Below, piece after piece: positions 9,092-17,905 of a stretch of 64,000 bases of DNA (the first letter of the stretch is position 1; every line of letters starts with the position of its first letter). The translations under genes and the position numbers were made by a program. The DNA is from Pseudomonas graminis. GTDB lineage: Bacteria; Pseudomonadota; Gammaproteobacteria; Pseudomonadales; Pseudomonadaceae. The DNA is taken from contig NZ_MDEN01000068.1 of NCBI RefSeq assembly GCF_001705435.1, positions 186,001-250,000 on the forward strand. The letters are read 5' to 3'. The notes below the pieces were generated by a model, which saw only the letters and a program-made list of their open reading frames with translations, was not told the DNA's origin and did not search any database.

Positions 9092-12000
9092 CTAGCGCGG
9101 CCGGAAAGCGCCATTGCCGGCCTGGCCCAGCTCGTGGGCGGGCTGCGAGTCGCCACGGTCGGCGATGGCGCCGTCGGCGGTGGCCTTTTTCGGGTTCCTC
9201 TGGTCAGGGCCGTAGTCGAAGGTGACTTCGCCCATGAGGCGTTCGATGCTCAGCGCGCTGCCGCTCTTGAAGCTGACAAAGGGGAACGGCGTGCCGAACG
9301 CGTCTTCTTTCGCGGCGGTCCTGAAGACCGCGATGCTCTTGATGCGCAGATTGTTCTTGTCGCCGAGTATGTCCTTGAGCATCGCGTCGGTCAGCCGTCC
9401 ACTCAATGCGCCATCCTCGATGCGTTCTTTGACGTCGTCACGGACCTCAAGCTTGATTTCGGCGCGAGTGGTGCCCTTGCTGTCCTTCATCGCATCGAGC
9501 AGGCCTTTGAGCTGCGGGTCGGCGCTCATCATTTCGTGAATCCGCTCGGCGTTGCCCGGGTTGCAGTCACGGCCGAGCATCTGTTTGACGCGGTCGATCT
9601 GCCGCTTGGAGGGCGCGGCCTGATCCAGCCGGTTGACGTTGTTGTGTTTGACCACCATGTCCATCAGCGACATCAGGCTGGAGCCCTGGCTGGCAGCGGT
9701 GTTCTGCCGGTCGAGCTGGCGCAGGCTCTGGCGCGCGGCGTATTGCGCGTCGTTCTCGTCTGACGTGGCCTTCAGGTATTTGTTCTTGAGGTCCTGCAGC
9801 ACCTTCTCAGGAGCCTTGCCGGCGGGCGACGGATTCTTGCTCATGCCGGGGAAGGCCTTCTCCAGTGTGTCACCCAGGGTTTTGACGTCGGCGGTTCGCA
9901 GCGGCAGGGCGTGCTTGAAGCGCACGTCGTAGCTCTTGCCGGTCTTGTTGTCGAACGCCAGTGTCGCGCTGACCCCCAAGGGTGCGCCGCCGGCCACGAA
10001 CAGGTTGCTGGGGCGCGACGTAAAGACAGTGCTGAACATCCGCGCGTAGCCGGTCACCGAGCCTTTTTCGAGGAAGCGCGCGCGGTTGCTGCTATAGACG
10101 TCGGCGTGCAGGCCGTCGCTGCCGTGGCCCTCAGTGCGTTCCCGTTCGGCGCTGAGCAATGACACGGTTCCCAGCAGGCCGGCGCCGAAGCGCATGAAGC
10201 CGGCAACGGGTTCGGCATCGGTGCGGCCCTTGTTGGTCCGGGATTCAAGGTTGACCCCGGCATCCAGGTCGAACGCGTGCTTGCCCGTGGTGCGCACTTC
10301 CTTCTCGACGCCGCGATCCATCAACGCCATGGGTTTGAGGCCTCCCTGCGCCGGACGCTTGCTGCTGGCCAGTTGCGTCTGCATCAGGTCAATCATGAAA
10401 TCATCGATTTCGTCGTCGCGAATGAAAAAGCTCAGCGCCGTGCTGTTGGCATACTTGTACTTGGCGTCCAGGCTGCCGCCGAACCAGCCGCCGTTGGTCT
10501 GGAGGTTGGCGTGGCTGTCGCCGGGCGTGGTTTTGGTGTCACTTTTGCCGCCACCAAAACCGAAGCTTCCTGTGCCGCTGATCGCGCCTTCGCGACTCAT
10601 CGACACCTTCAGGCCGCGGTCGAATCGGGTGAAGGTCAGGCCGTAGGTCCGCTCTGGATCGATATTGCCGCGAAAACCCAGGAACGCGGGCTCGGCCGGC
10701 CCCGCGACGCCGCCGGTGACGCCGCCGCCGTAATTGCGGTTCAGCTTGAGGCTTTCTCGAGGCTCCAGATTCTGGAGCGCCTCGGTCAGGGCGAGCATGA
10801 CAGCGGCGTTATTCGGGCCGGCAGGGGTCTGCAGCCCTTGCAGCACGTTGCGCTTGAGCGGGTGGTTGTCCTTGCGCAAGTGCTTGAGCAGGTTCTTGGT
10901 GGCGTCGTAACTGGCTTCGAGGGAGGCATGGTCACGGAAGCCGGCATCGGTGTAGCGCTTCACCGGGCTGCCTTCGTAGGCGTCGTTGTGCAAGGTGGCC
11001 AGCGCTGTGGCGATGGTGTCGAAATCCTTCGCCCCCGGTTTCTTCACTTCATTGGCGAACCCGTCGAGGGCGGCGCTGATGTCGTTGAGCACCTTGACGT
11101 CCAGCGCCAGGCGAGCGCGCAGCAGGGCCTGGTTATCGCCTTGGGTGCGAGAGCCATCCAGCGGCGATTGGGTGTTGCGCCGCTCCAGCGTGAAATGCGC
11201 GTTCTTCAGCTTGGTGAGCAGTTTCCCCAGTTCGTGAGCGTTGTCGATGCCGCTGTCACGAAGGACGCTGGCCACTTGCGGCAGCATGTCATTGTTGCGC
11301 GGCTTGCCCTGGAAGGCCGGATTGATCGCGCCATTTTTCAGCAACGCGCCTTCGTCCTGGGCCAGTTCGCGCAGCGTCTTCTGCAGGTCTTCGGTGACGC
11401 TGGTCTGGAACCAGTTGAACAGCTCCGCCAGCTCGCTCGATTCAGGTGACAGGCGAGGCGCCAGCTCATTGATACGCGCAGCCATGGGTCGCGGCGGTGT
11501 GCCGGTCGCCGCGCCAGTCGCCGCAGCCGCGCGGGTGCTCAGCTCGCGCAGCAGCGCGGTTTCTTCGGTGTAGATCGGCTTCAGGCCTTCGCGGCCTTTC
11601 CAGGCGTGCTGGAGGCTGTCGGCAGGCACTTTTACCGCGCCGGTCAGCGAAAGATGGGAGGTAAGGTAATTCTGCCGGAGGGAGGCAGGGGCGTACTGCT
11701 TGGCCTTCATGCTCTCGATGTTGTTACTGCCCATCACGTTGACGGTGACCTTGGCCGAGCCTCTGCGCAGGGTTTCCGGCTCGGCCGCCGCCAGCCGATT
11801 GAAGGCCGCGTGGTCATTGCTCGGGCGCGCCGGTGCGGGTGTGGCGGCTTCCCACCCGGTTGCGGTTTTGACGAATTCTCCGGCGCTGGTGGTGGCCAGC
11901 AAACGTCCATCGTGATTGGGGCGCAGGTCCTGAAGAACGGTCCCCGGTGGGGTGGTCGGGCCCTGAACCGCTTGCCAGGTCCGCTGAGGATTGAGCCTTC

Positions 12001-14026
12001 GAGCGTTGGCCTCGTCGCCGCTCAGCTGGAACACTGCGCCGCCGCGCAGGGCGAACCAGTGCTTGCCGCCGGTGCTGATCGCCTGGATATCGCCCGTGCC
12101 GGGTGGCTGTGGCAGCACCGCGCGTTCACCGTTCTGGTCGTGGAGGCGCAGTTTGCCGCCGCTGAGGGTCATGAAGTTCTGATCGTTCTGCACGGCCAGT
12201 TTGTCGGCGACCACACCCTCGGCACCGCGCAGGGCGGTGCCCTTGGCTTCAGTCCCGCGACCTTGCAGGGCCAGGTCGGCGCCGCGCCCCATTTCATGGG
12301 CGGCGGCCTGGGGCGCCACTTTCAGCTGTTTGAGCTTGCCATCCTTGTCGATGAGGTAAGCGAAGCCGTCCTGGCCAGCCTGCAGCGCTTTGATGTCCTT
12401 TTCGCTGGTCTTCTTCCATTCGTCGGTGCGCGGGTCTTGCACCAACAGCGTCTTTTCGATGGTTTCTTTCAATTCTTCAACGGGCGGGTTGTGCACTAAC
12501 CGCTTGTCGAGAGGACGGACGTATTCGCCGCGCGGTGCCTGGACCCGCGATGAGCGCTTCTGCTCGTAGAGGGCGATTTTGCCGCGCGGCAGCTGAATCT
12601 GCGTGGCGGCGTCAGGGGTCAGGACGGGCAAGCCGTGCTGACGATCCATGACCAGCGGCGCCATGACCCAGCCAGGCACGAAGTCCTGTTTTGCCTGATC
12701 CCACGATGCGCTGTGCTCTACGCCTTGCTGGTCCTTGACGGTGGCGTGCAGCAGGTTTTTTTCGTCATGAAAAAAGCCGCTGACGGTGTGGTGACCAAAG
12801 GCCGTCTGCAGGGCGGGCGAGGGGCGCACTTTCTGCAGTGTGAGCTCATTCACGAGGAGGTTGTTTTGTTGCGCTTCAGCGGTCGGCAAATGCGCCTCCA
12901 GGAGTTCGCCCGAGGCTGTCGTCGCCAGCAGACGATCACCGATGAGCGCCACGGATTTGGCTTTCATGGCCGCATCGTTATCCGTGCCGGTGGGGGTAAT
13001 GAGCGGGAACGCATCATGGCGGTCGGCGCCAAGCCCGTTGCGCAGTTGGAGTAACTGGTTGCCTGAGGCGTTTTCGCTAAGCGCCATCAGTGCACCGGCG
13101 GTGGAGCGTCCGAGGGCCGTGACCTTTTCTGTGAAATCCAGCGGCTTGGTCAGATCACTCAGCTCGTACACCTTGCCTCCGTCGTTGAGCCCGAACAGGT
13201 TGCCGCCGCCAATGTTGTGCAAGGTTTTCAGCGTTGCTCCCTGGGTGTTCTCCTGCCATTGGCCCCCATGCAACGCGTACAACTTATTTTCGTGAATACG
13301 CCAGGCGGTGTTGTTCGCGTCCTTGTGCACGCCGGTGATCTGCGCGCGATGGGCATCGGTGGGCATCGCCATTTTCTTGCCGTCGCTGGCGGATGCGACG
13401 CGGTTCTCACTGCTCTTGAACAGTGAAATGGCGATATCGCTGGCATGGGCGTGGAGCAGCCGGTTCTGGCTGTCGACCATCAGGTACTCGGCTTTCTGCG
13501 CGTCCTGATTGAGCGGCGCGAGGTCCTGATAACGCTGATCGTGTTTGCTCAAAATGCCTTCGAGCAACCGCTCGGTGGGGGTGGGCTGGTCGGTGCCGCC
13601 AAAGGTCAGTCGTTGATTGTGCAGCGCCATGCTCAGCCGGGGTGTCAGGGCGTTGGCTGGTGGCTGGGCTGCCGTCGGAGCGCTGGGTGTCGGGCCGGTT
13701 GGCGGCACGGGCGCGTTCGCTTGTGGCGTGGCTGATGCAGCTGCCGTTGTTGAAGCCGGCGCCGCATGGGGGGCGAGCGCGGTCTGCGGGGTGTTTGCAG
13801 CGGCTGCGCTGCGGGGAATTGACGAGGCATCTCCCGGTCGGGCCTTGAACAGACCGCCTGCGAAGTGGCGGCTTTTCTGCAGCGTTGACCGGCTGGCAGT
13901 GGCCATGCGCGCCAGCACGTTTTTGCGCTGCGTGGGGCCGGTTCCGGTTCCGGGTGTTGCAGATGGGTTCAGGTGGGTGGTGCCGACACTGGTGGTATGA
14001 CCACGGAACACTGGAGGTAAAGCCAT
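9092..14026 (-). CDS. avrE: AvrE/DspE-family type III effector
   Basis: This very large effector (1644 aa from the ATG at 14026; an in-frame ATG at 14041 would add five residues) resembles AvrE1 of P. syringae and DspA/E of Erwinia. The first 140 residues are Pro/Ala/Thr/Ser-rich and disordered, as in secretion signals. A repeat-rich region follows that should form the beta-propeller (to about 750), then helices, then a C-terminal beta-rich part. The last 150 residues track AvrE1 closely (NLRIKSIAVFRTAA, FVSFKSGSALSIERLMGEV, FDYGPDQ). At least two WxxxE motifs are visible (WRIHE near residue 242, WKGRE in the middle). AvrE proteins form water- and solute-permeable pores in plant membranes and cause water-soaking. 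It is somewhat shorter than AvrE1 and diverged. A hrp box lies just upstream and its chaperone gene downstream. Confidence 0.92.
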   Translation of the reverse strand: MALPPVFRGHTTSVGTTHLNPSATPGTGTGPTQRKNVLARMATASRSTLQKSRHFAGGLFKARPGDASSIPRSAAAANTPQTALAPHAAPASTTAAASATPQANAPVPPTGPTPSAPTAAQPPANALTPRLSMALHNQRLTFGGTDQPTPTERLLEGILSKHDQRYQDLAPLNQDAQKAEYLMVDSQNRLLHAHASDIAISLFKSSENRVASASDGKKMAMPTDAHRAQITGVHKDANNTAWRIHENKLYALHGGQWQENTQGATLKTLHNIGGGNLFGLNDGGKVYELSDLTKPLDFTEKVTALGRSTAGALMALSENASGNQLLQLRNGLGADRHDAFPLITPTGTDNDAAMKAKSVALIGDRLLATTASGELLEAHLPTAEAQQNNLLVNELTLQKVRPSPALQTAFGHHTVSGFFHDEKNLLHATVKDQQGVEHSASWDQAKQDFVPGWVMAPLVMDRQHGLPVLTPDAATQIQLPRGKIALYEQKRSSRVQAPRGEYVRPLDKRLVHNPPVEELKETIEKTLLVQDPRTDEWKKTSEKDIKALQAGQDGFAYLIDKDGKLKQLKVAPQAAAHEMGRGADLALQGRGTEAKGTALRGAEGVVADKLAVQNDQNFMTLSGGKLRLHDQNGERAVLPQPPGTGDIQAISTGGKHWFALRGGAVFQLSGDEANARRLNPQRTWQAVQGPTTPPGTVLQDLRPNHDGRLLATTSAGEFVKTATGWEAATPAPARPSNDHAAFNRLAAAEPETLRRGSAKVTVNVMGSNNIESMKAKQYAPASLRQNYLTSHLSLTGAVKVPADSLQHAWKGREGLKPIYTEETALLRELSTRAAAATGAATGTPPRPMAARINELAPRLSPESSELAELFNWFQTSVTEDLQKTLRELAQDEGALLKNGAINPAFQGKPRNNDMLPQVASVLRDSGIDNAHELGKLLTKLKNAHFTLERRNTQSPLDGSRTQGDNQALLRARLALDVKVLNDISAALDGFANEVKKPGAKDFDTIATALATLHNDAYEGSPVKRYTDAGFRDHASLEASYDATKNLLKHLRKDNHPLKRNVLQGLQTPAGPNNAAVMLALTEALQNLEPRESLKLNRNYGGGVTGGVAGPAEPAFLGFRGNIDPERTYGLTFTRFDRGLKVSMSREGAISGTGSFGFGGGKSDTKTTPGDSHANLQTNGGWFGGSLDAKYKYANSTALSFFIRDDEIDDFMIDLMQTQLASSKRPAQGGLKPMALMDRGVEKEVRTTGKHAFDLDAGVNLESRTNKGRTDAEPVAGFMRFGAGLLGTVSLLSAERERTEGHGSDGLHADVYSSNRARFLEKGSVTGYARMFSTVFTSRPSNLFVAGGAPLGVSATLAFDNKTGKSYDVRFKHALPLRTADVKTLGDTLEKAFPGMSKNPSPAGKAPEKVLQDLKNKYLKATSDENDAQYAARQSLRQLDRQNTAASQGSSLMSLMDMVVKHNNVNRLDQAAPSKRQIDRVKQMLGRDCNPGNAERIHEMMSADPQLKGLLDAMKDSKGTTRAEIKLEVRDDVKERIEDGALSGRLTDAMLKDILGDKNNLRIKSIAVFRTAAKEDAFGTPFPFVSFKSGSALSIERLMGEVTFDYGPDQRNPKKATADGAIADRGDSQPAHELGQAGNGAFRPR

Positions 14027-14062
14027 GCTGACGCCGTCCATGCAAGTGAGTGCTTGGCGGGG

Positions 14063-14091
14063 TGAGTGGCGTCAGGGCGGAGGGTGGTTCC
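14063..14091 (-). promoter_or_regulatory. hrp box (HrpL-dependent promoter) of the effector operon
   Basis: Read on the minus strand, GGAACC (14091-14086), a 16-nt spacer and CCACTCA (14069-14063) match the consensus GGAACC-N15/16-CCACNNA exactly. The -10-like element ends 22 nt before the ATG at 14041 and 37 nt before the ATG at 14026. Confidence 0.9.
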
Positions 14092-14107
14092 CGATTTTCT
14101 GAAAAGA

Positions 14108-14701
14108 TCAGGCAGGCCCGTCAGAGGGCTTGCGCCGGGGGCGGGAGATGACCGATTCGATGTTCTTGCGGCCGATCAGCAACGGGCTCTTGGCTTTGCG
14201 CGAGGCCGGCATGTCGGCCAGCCATTTGTACATCACCAGGCAATCCACCAGCCCGAGCCGGGCATGGCGGTAAGCGCGAGGCAGACGGCCGACGGTCTCA
14301 AACCCGAGTTTCTGCCAGAGCGCAACGGCGACTTCATTGGTGGCCACCACGGAGTTGAACTGCATGGCCGAGAAGCCGCTGTCCAGCGCCAGTTGCTGGG
14401 AGTGCTCGCACATCAGGCGCGCGACGCCACGACCCCGCGCCGCCGGGGTGACCATGTAGCCGCAGTTGCTGACATGGCTGCCGGGGCCTGCCGCGTTGGC
14501 CTTGAGGTAATAGCTGCCGAGCAGCACGCCGTCTTCCTCGGCGATCAGCGTGTGCATCGGGTATTCCAGCCACAGGTGCCGGGCCTGCTCGCAGGTCAGG
14601 TCGGGGGCGTAGGCGTAGGTTTCCTGGGCCCGGACCACGGCCTGAAAGGTGGGCCAGAAGACCTCGAAATCATCGGTGGTCATGGGGCGGATGTGGATCA
14701 T
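14108..14701 (-). CDS. GNAT family N-acetyltransferase
   Basis: The start at 14701 (MIHIRPMTTDDF) is the usual GNAT beginning; a longer frame runs into REP-like repeats and is spurious. The 197-residue protein has the acetyl-CoA loop ARGRGVA (about residue 98) and the later NEVAVALWQKLGF motif, close to the ribosomal-protein or phosphinothricin acetyltransferase group. The substrate cannot be told. The last 25 residues are basic (SRPRRKP). Its stop lies close to the avrE hrp box, but the gene has no hrp box of its own and need not be part of the effector unit. Confidence 0.85.
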   Translation of the reverse strand: MIHIRPMTTDDFEVFWPTFQAVVRAQETYAYAPDLTCEQARHLWLEYPMHTLIAEEDGVLLGSYYLKANAAGPGSHVSNCGYMVTPAARGRGVARLMCEHSQQLALDSGFSAMQFNSVVATNEVAVALWQKLGFETVGRLPRAYRHARLGLVDCLVMYKWLADMPASRKAKSPLLIGRKNIESVISRPRRKPSDGPA

Positions 14702-14750
14702 GGGTCGGTTCCGGAATTCGGGGAGGGGCAGGTTTTGCGCGTGATGACTT

Positions 14751-14880
14751 ACCTGTGGGAGTGACCGGGGTGGCGCTCCACCTTGCTCACGAAGAGGCCC
14801 GTTCGGCCTGCTCATCTCTGGCGGCAGTGATGCCGCCTTCGCGAGCAAGCTCGCTCCCACAATTGGGCTCCCACAAGGGA
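14751..14880. repeat. REP-type repeats between GNAT and ppnN-like genes
   Basis: The stretch holds two inverted REP-like sequences: GTGGGAGTGACCGGGGTGGC near 14755 and GCGAGCAAGCTCGCTCCCAC near 14841. They are separated by a GGCGGCAGTGATGCCGCC hairpin. The left part is nearly identical to a copy at about 33717. This is the GAGCAAGCTCGC class of Pseudomonas intergenic repeats. Confidence 0.75.
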
Positions 14881-14923
14881 GATGCAGTGTCATGCCTGAA
14901 GGGTGACCTCAGGCCATGCTCCG

Positions 14924-16297
14924 TTAAGACACGACCCGATAACACGGCACATACGCCGCGCCGCCCGGCAGCTTCATCCGGTGCTGCTCGACGAAGGCCT
15001 GCAACAGCTTGTCCAGCGGCTGCATCACCTCGGCGTCACCGTGGATTTCATACGGGCCGTGTTCTTCGATCAGGCGAATGCCCTTGTCCTTGACGTTGCC
15101 CGCCACGATCCCGGAGAACGCCCGGCGCAGGTTCGCGGCCAGTTCGTGGGGCGGCAGGTCGCGGCGCAGCTGCAGGCTGGCCATGTTGGCGTGGGTCGGG
15201 TCGAATGGACGCTGGAAGCTCTCTTCGATCTTCAGCAGCCAGTTGAAGTGGAACGCGTCGGCACGGTCGCGGCGGAACTGGCGCACGGAAGCCAGGCCAA
15301 GGGTCATCTGCCGTGCCACTTCCGACGGGTTGTCGATGATGATCTGGTAATGCTTGTGCGCTTCTTCGCCCAGGGTGGCGCTGACGAACGCGTGCAGCTG
15401 CTCCAGGTACGGCGCGGTGCTTTTCGGGCCGGTCAGGATGACCGGGAACGGCAGGTCCTGGTTGTCCGGGTGCATGAGGATGCCGAGCAGGTAGAGGAAT
15501 TCCTCCGCCGTGCCTGCGCCCCCCGGGAAAATGATGATGCCGTGGCCGACCCGCACGAAGGCTTCCAGGCGCTTCTCGATGTCCGGCAGGATCACCAGCT
15601 CATTGACGATCGGGTTCGGCGCTTCGGCCGCGATAATGCCCGGTTCGGTCAGGCCCAGGTAACGGCCGCCGGTGATGCGCTGCTTGGCGTGGGCAATGGT
15701 CGCGCCTTTCATCGGGCCTTTCATCACGCCAGGGCCGCAACCGGTGCAGATGTCCAGTTTGCGCAGGCCCAGCTCGTGGCCGACTTTCTTGGTGTATTTG
15801 TATTCTTCTGTGTTGATCGAGTGGCCGCCCCAGCACACCACCATCTTCGGTTCGACGCCGGGGCGCAGGGTGCGGGCATTGCGCAGCAGGTGGAATACGT
15901 AATCGGTGATGCCCTGGGAGCTGCTCAGGTCGATGCGCTGGCTGTCGAGCTCGCTCTCGGTGTAGACGATGTCGCGCAGGGCGCTGAAGAGCATTTCCCG
16001 GGTGCTGGCAATCATCTCGCCGTCGACGAAGGCGTCGGCCGGGGCGTTCAGCAGTTCGAGGCGCACGCCACGGTCTTGCTGGTGGATGCGCACTTCGAAG
16101 TCCTGGTAAGCCTCCAGGATGGTCTTGGCGTTATCGACATGGGCGCCGGTGTTGAGGATGGCCAGGGCGCACTGGCGGAACAGGGTGTAAATGCTGCCGG
16201 AGCCTGCGGCGCTGAGCTGCTGGACTTCACGTTGGGACAGTGTTTCCAGGCTGCCCTTGGGGCTGACCGAAGCGTTGATGACGTGTCTTGGAGCCAT
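14924..16297 (-). CDS. ppnN: LOG-family nucleotide 5'-monophosphate nucleosidase (PpnN/YgdH type)
   Basis: This 457-residue protein starts at 16297 (MAPRHVINAS). The central lysine-decarboxylase-like fold carries the LOG motif PGGAGTAEE (about residue 268) and an upstream TGCGPGVMKGPMKGA nucleotide loop. The N- and C-terminal extensions are those of the long PpnN class. PpnN splits purine and pyrimidine monophosphates into base and ribose 5-phosphate, and in E. coli is activated by (p)ppGpp to adjust nucleotide pools. It is cytoplasmic. The gene is single and divergent from the CrtZ-like gene. The length matches PpnN (about 454). Confidence 0.9.
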   Translation of the reverse strand: MAPRHVINASVSPKGSLETLSQREVQQLSAAGSGSIYTLFRQCALAILNTGAHVDNAKTILEAYQDFEVRIHQQDRGVRLELLNAPADAFVDGEMIASTREMLFSALRDIVYTESELDSQRIDLSSSQGITDYVFHLLRNARTLRPGVEPKMVVCWGGHSINTEEYKYTKKVGHELGLRKLDICTGCGPGVMKGPMKGATIAHAKQRITGGRYLGLTEPGIIAAEAPNPIVNELVILPDIEKRLEAFVRVGHGIIIFPGGAGTAEEFLYLLGILMHPDNQDLPFPVILTGPKSTAPYLEQLHAFVSATLGEEAHKHYQIIIDNPSEVARQMTLGLASVRQFRRDRADAFHFNWLLKIEESFQRPFDPTHANMASLQLRRDLPPHELAANLRRAFSGIVAGNVKDKGIRLIEEHGPYEIHGDAEVMQPLDKLLQAFVEQHRMKLPGGAAYVPCYRVVS

Positions 16298-16497
16298 TCT
16301 TGATTCCTTGAAAGCGGTGCCGGCCGCCGCGAGGGGGCAGGGCACGAATACAGTAAGCGTTCGAGACGCTCACCCATGGGGCCATTTTTTACATCGGTTG
16401 GTCAGGAAAGCAAACGTTGTGAGCGCGAATCTGGAAATTTCCCGTGACCCCGGTATGCTGCTCCTCGACGCCCAGACCCATCGGCCCTCCCGACGCT

Positions 16498-17025
16498 ATG
16501 ATCTTCAACTTCATCATTTTTCTCCTGACCCTTGTCGCCATGGAAGGGGTCGGCTTCCTCGCCCACAAGTACGTGATGCACGGCTGGGGCTGGTTCCTGC
16601 ACAAGTCCCACCACGAAGAACAGCTCGGCGCGTTCGAAACCAACGACCTCTATCTGCTGGCCCTGGCCCTGGTGGCGATAGCGCTGATCGTTGCCGGCAA
16701 CAGCGGCCATGATCCATTGCAGTGGGTGGGCGCCGGCGTCGCGGCGTTCGGTCTGCTCTACGTGTTTATTCACGATGGCATGGTCCATCGTCATTGGCCT
16801 GCGCGACCACGGCCGCGCAGCCGCTACCTCAAACGCCTCTACCACGCGCATCTGATGCATCACGCGGTGAAAGGCCGACGCAACAGTGTGTCCTTCGGCT
16901 TCCTTTACGCGCCCTCGGCGGCGACGCTGCAACGCCAGCTGCGCGATCATCGTTCTGCCCCCCGTGACGAGTGTTGTCGAGACAGCGCCGGCGCGGCCAT
17001 GGGCACGGATCTGCAGAACGGCTGA
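16498..17025 (+). CDS. beta-carotene hydroxylase-like (CrtZ family) membrane di-iron hydroxylase
   Basis: This 175-residue membrane protein carries all four histidine clusters of CrtZ in order: HKYVMH (H-x4-H), HKSHH (H-x2-HH), HDGMVH (H-x4-H) and HLMHH (H-x2-HH). Membrane helices lie at about 3-22, 50-70 and 76-95. CrtZ adds 3- and 3'-hydroxyls to beta-carotene to give zeaxanthin. No crtE, crtB, crtI or crtY gene is in the window. The last 25 residues (polar, Cys-containing) are unusual and unlikely to be functional. It may use a carotenoid made elsewhere or another lipid substrate. Confidence 0.85.
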   Translation: MIFNFIIFLLTLVAMEGVGFLAHKYVMHGWGWFLHKSHHEEQLGAFETNDLYLLALALVAIALIVAGNSGHDPLQWVGAGVAAFGLLYVFIHDGMVHRHWPARPRPRSRYLKRLYHAHLMHHAVKGRRNSVSFGFLYAPSAATLQRQLRDHRSAPRDECCRDSAGAAMGTDLQNG

Positions 17026-17156
17026 ACGGACTCCACGCCGGACCGGTCATTAGTTTCACGTGCGTCACGCTGCTTCGCGTCGTGTTGCTGTCGTAGCACT
17101 GACGGTCAGTCGTCTCACGCTGTTAATCAACGCGAATTCCTTCTCCGGAGAACCCC

Positions 17157-17876
17157 ATGACTCAAGCATCGACACAGGCAACGGGCAAGACCGTCACCTT
17201 CAAACGCCCCGACGGCAAAGAGTTGAGTGGCTACCTGGCCAGCCCGGCCAAGACCGACGGCGCACCGGCCGTGGTGGTGATTCAGGAATGGTGGGGCCTG
17301 AACGACCAGATCCGTGGCGTGGCCGATCGGCTTGCCGCCTCGGGCTATCTGGCGCTGGTGCCTGATCTGTACCGTGGCGAAATGACGGTCGAGGAAGAAG
17401 AAGCCCATCACCTGATGGACAAACTCGACTTCGCCGACGCCGCCACCCAGGACATCCGCGGCGCCGTGCAATACCTCAAGGGCCACAGCCTGAAAGTCGG
17501 CGTCACCGGCTTTTGCATGGGCGGCGCGCTGACCCTGTTGGCGCTGAACTTCATCCCCGAACTGTCTGCCGGCGTGGTGTTCTACGGCATGCCGCCGCTG
17601 GAATTCCTCGACCCTGCGGCGATCAAGGTGCCGATACTGGCGCATTGGGGCACCCAGGATGAATTCTTCCCGGCGGACGGCGTCGATCAGCTCGAAGCCA
17701 AACTCAGCGAAGGCGGCGTGGACCTGGAATTCCACCGCTACCTGGCCCACCACGCCTTTGCCAACGAAGAAGCCGTAGGACCTGGCCGGATTCCGGGCAC
17801 GCAATACGACCCGGTGTGGGCGCAGCTGGCCATGGACCGCACGCTGACGTTCTTCGGCCGCACGCTGTGGGGTTGA
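17157..17876 (+). CDS. dienelactone hydrolase family protein
   Basis: This 239-residue alpha/beta hydrolase has a complete dienelactone hydrolase triad: Cys120 in the nucleophile elbow GFCMGG, Asp168 in WGTQDEFF, and His198/199 in LAHHAF. The start ATG at 17157 has a GGAGAA ribosome site. The WWGLND motif near residue 45 is typical of the family. These enzymes hydrolyse dienelactone in chlorocatechol breakdown, but many chromosomal homologues act on other small esters. No catechol-pathway genes adjoin it, so the substrate is open. The stop is 29 bp from a convergent gene. Confidence 0.9.
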   Translation: MTQASTQATGKTVTFKRPDGKELSGYLASPAKTDGAPAVVVIQEWWGLNDQIRGVADRLAASGYLALVPDLYRGEMTVEEEEAHHLMDKLDFADAATQDIRGAVQYLKGHSLKVGVTGFCMGGALTLLALNFIPELSAGVVFYGMPPLEFLDPAAIKVPILAHWGTQDEFFPADGVDQLEAKLSEGGVDLEFHRYLAHHAFANEEAVGPGRIPGTQYDPVWAQLAMDRTLTFFGRTLWG

Positions 17877-17905
17877 AGAGAGCGGCGCTTGAGTAGCTGC
17901 TAGCG

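Noticed and set aside
10277..11449. long open frames antisense to avrE
   Set aside because: They are low-complexity Arg/Gly/Leu/His products opposite a recognisable effector and have no credible ribosome sites.
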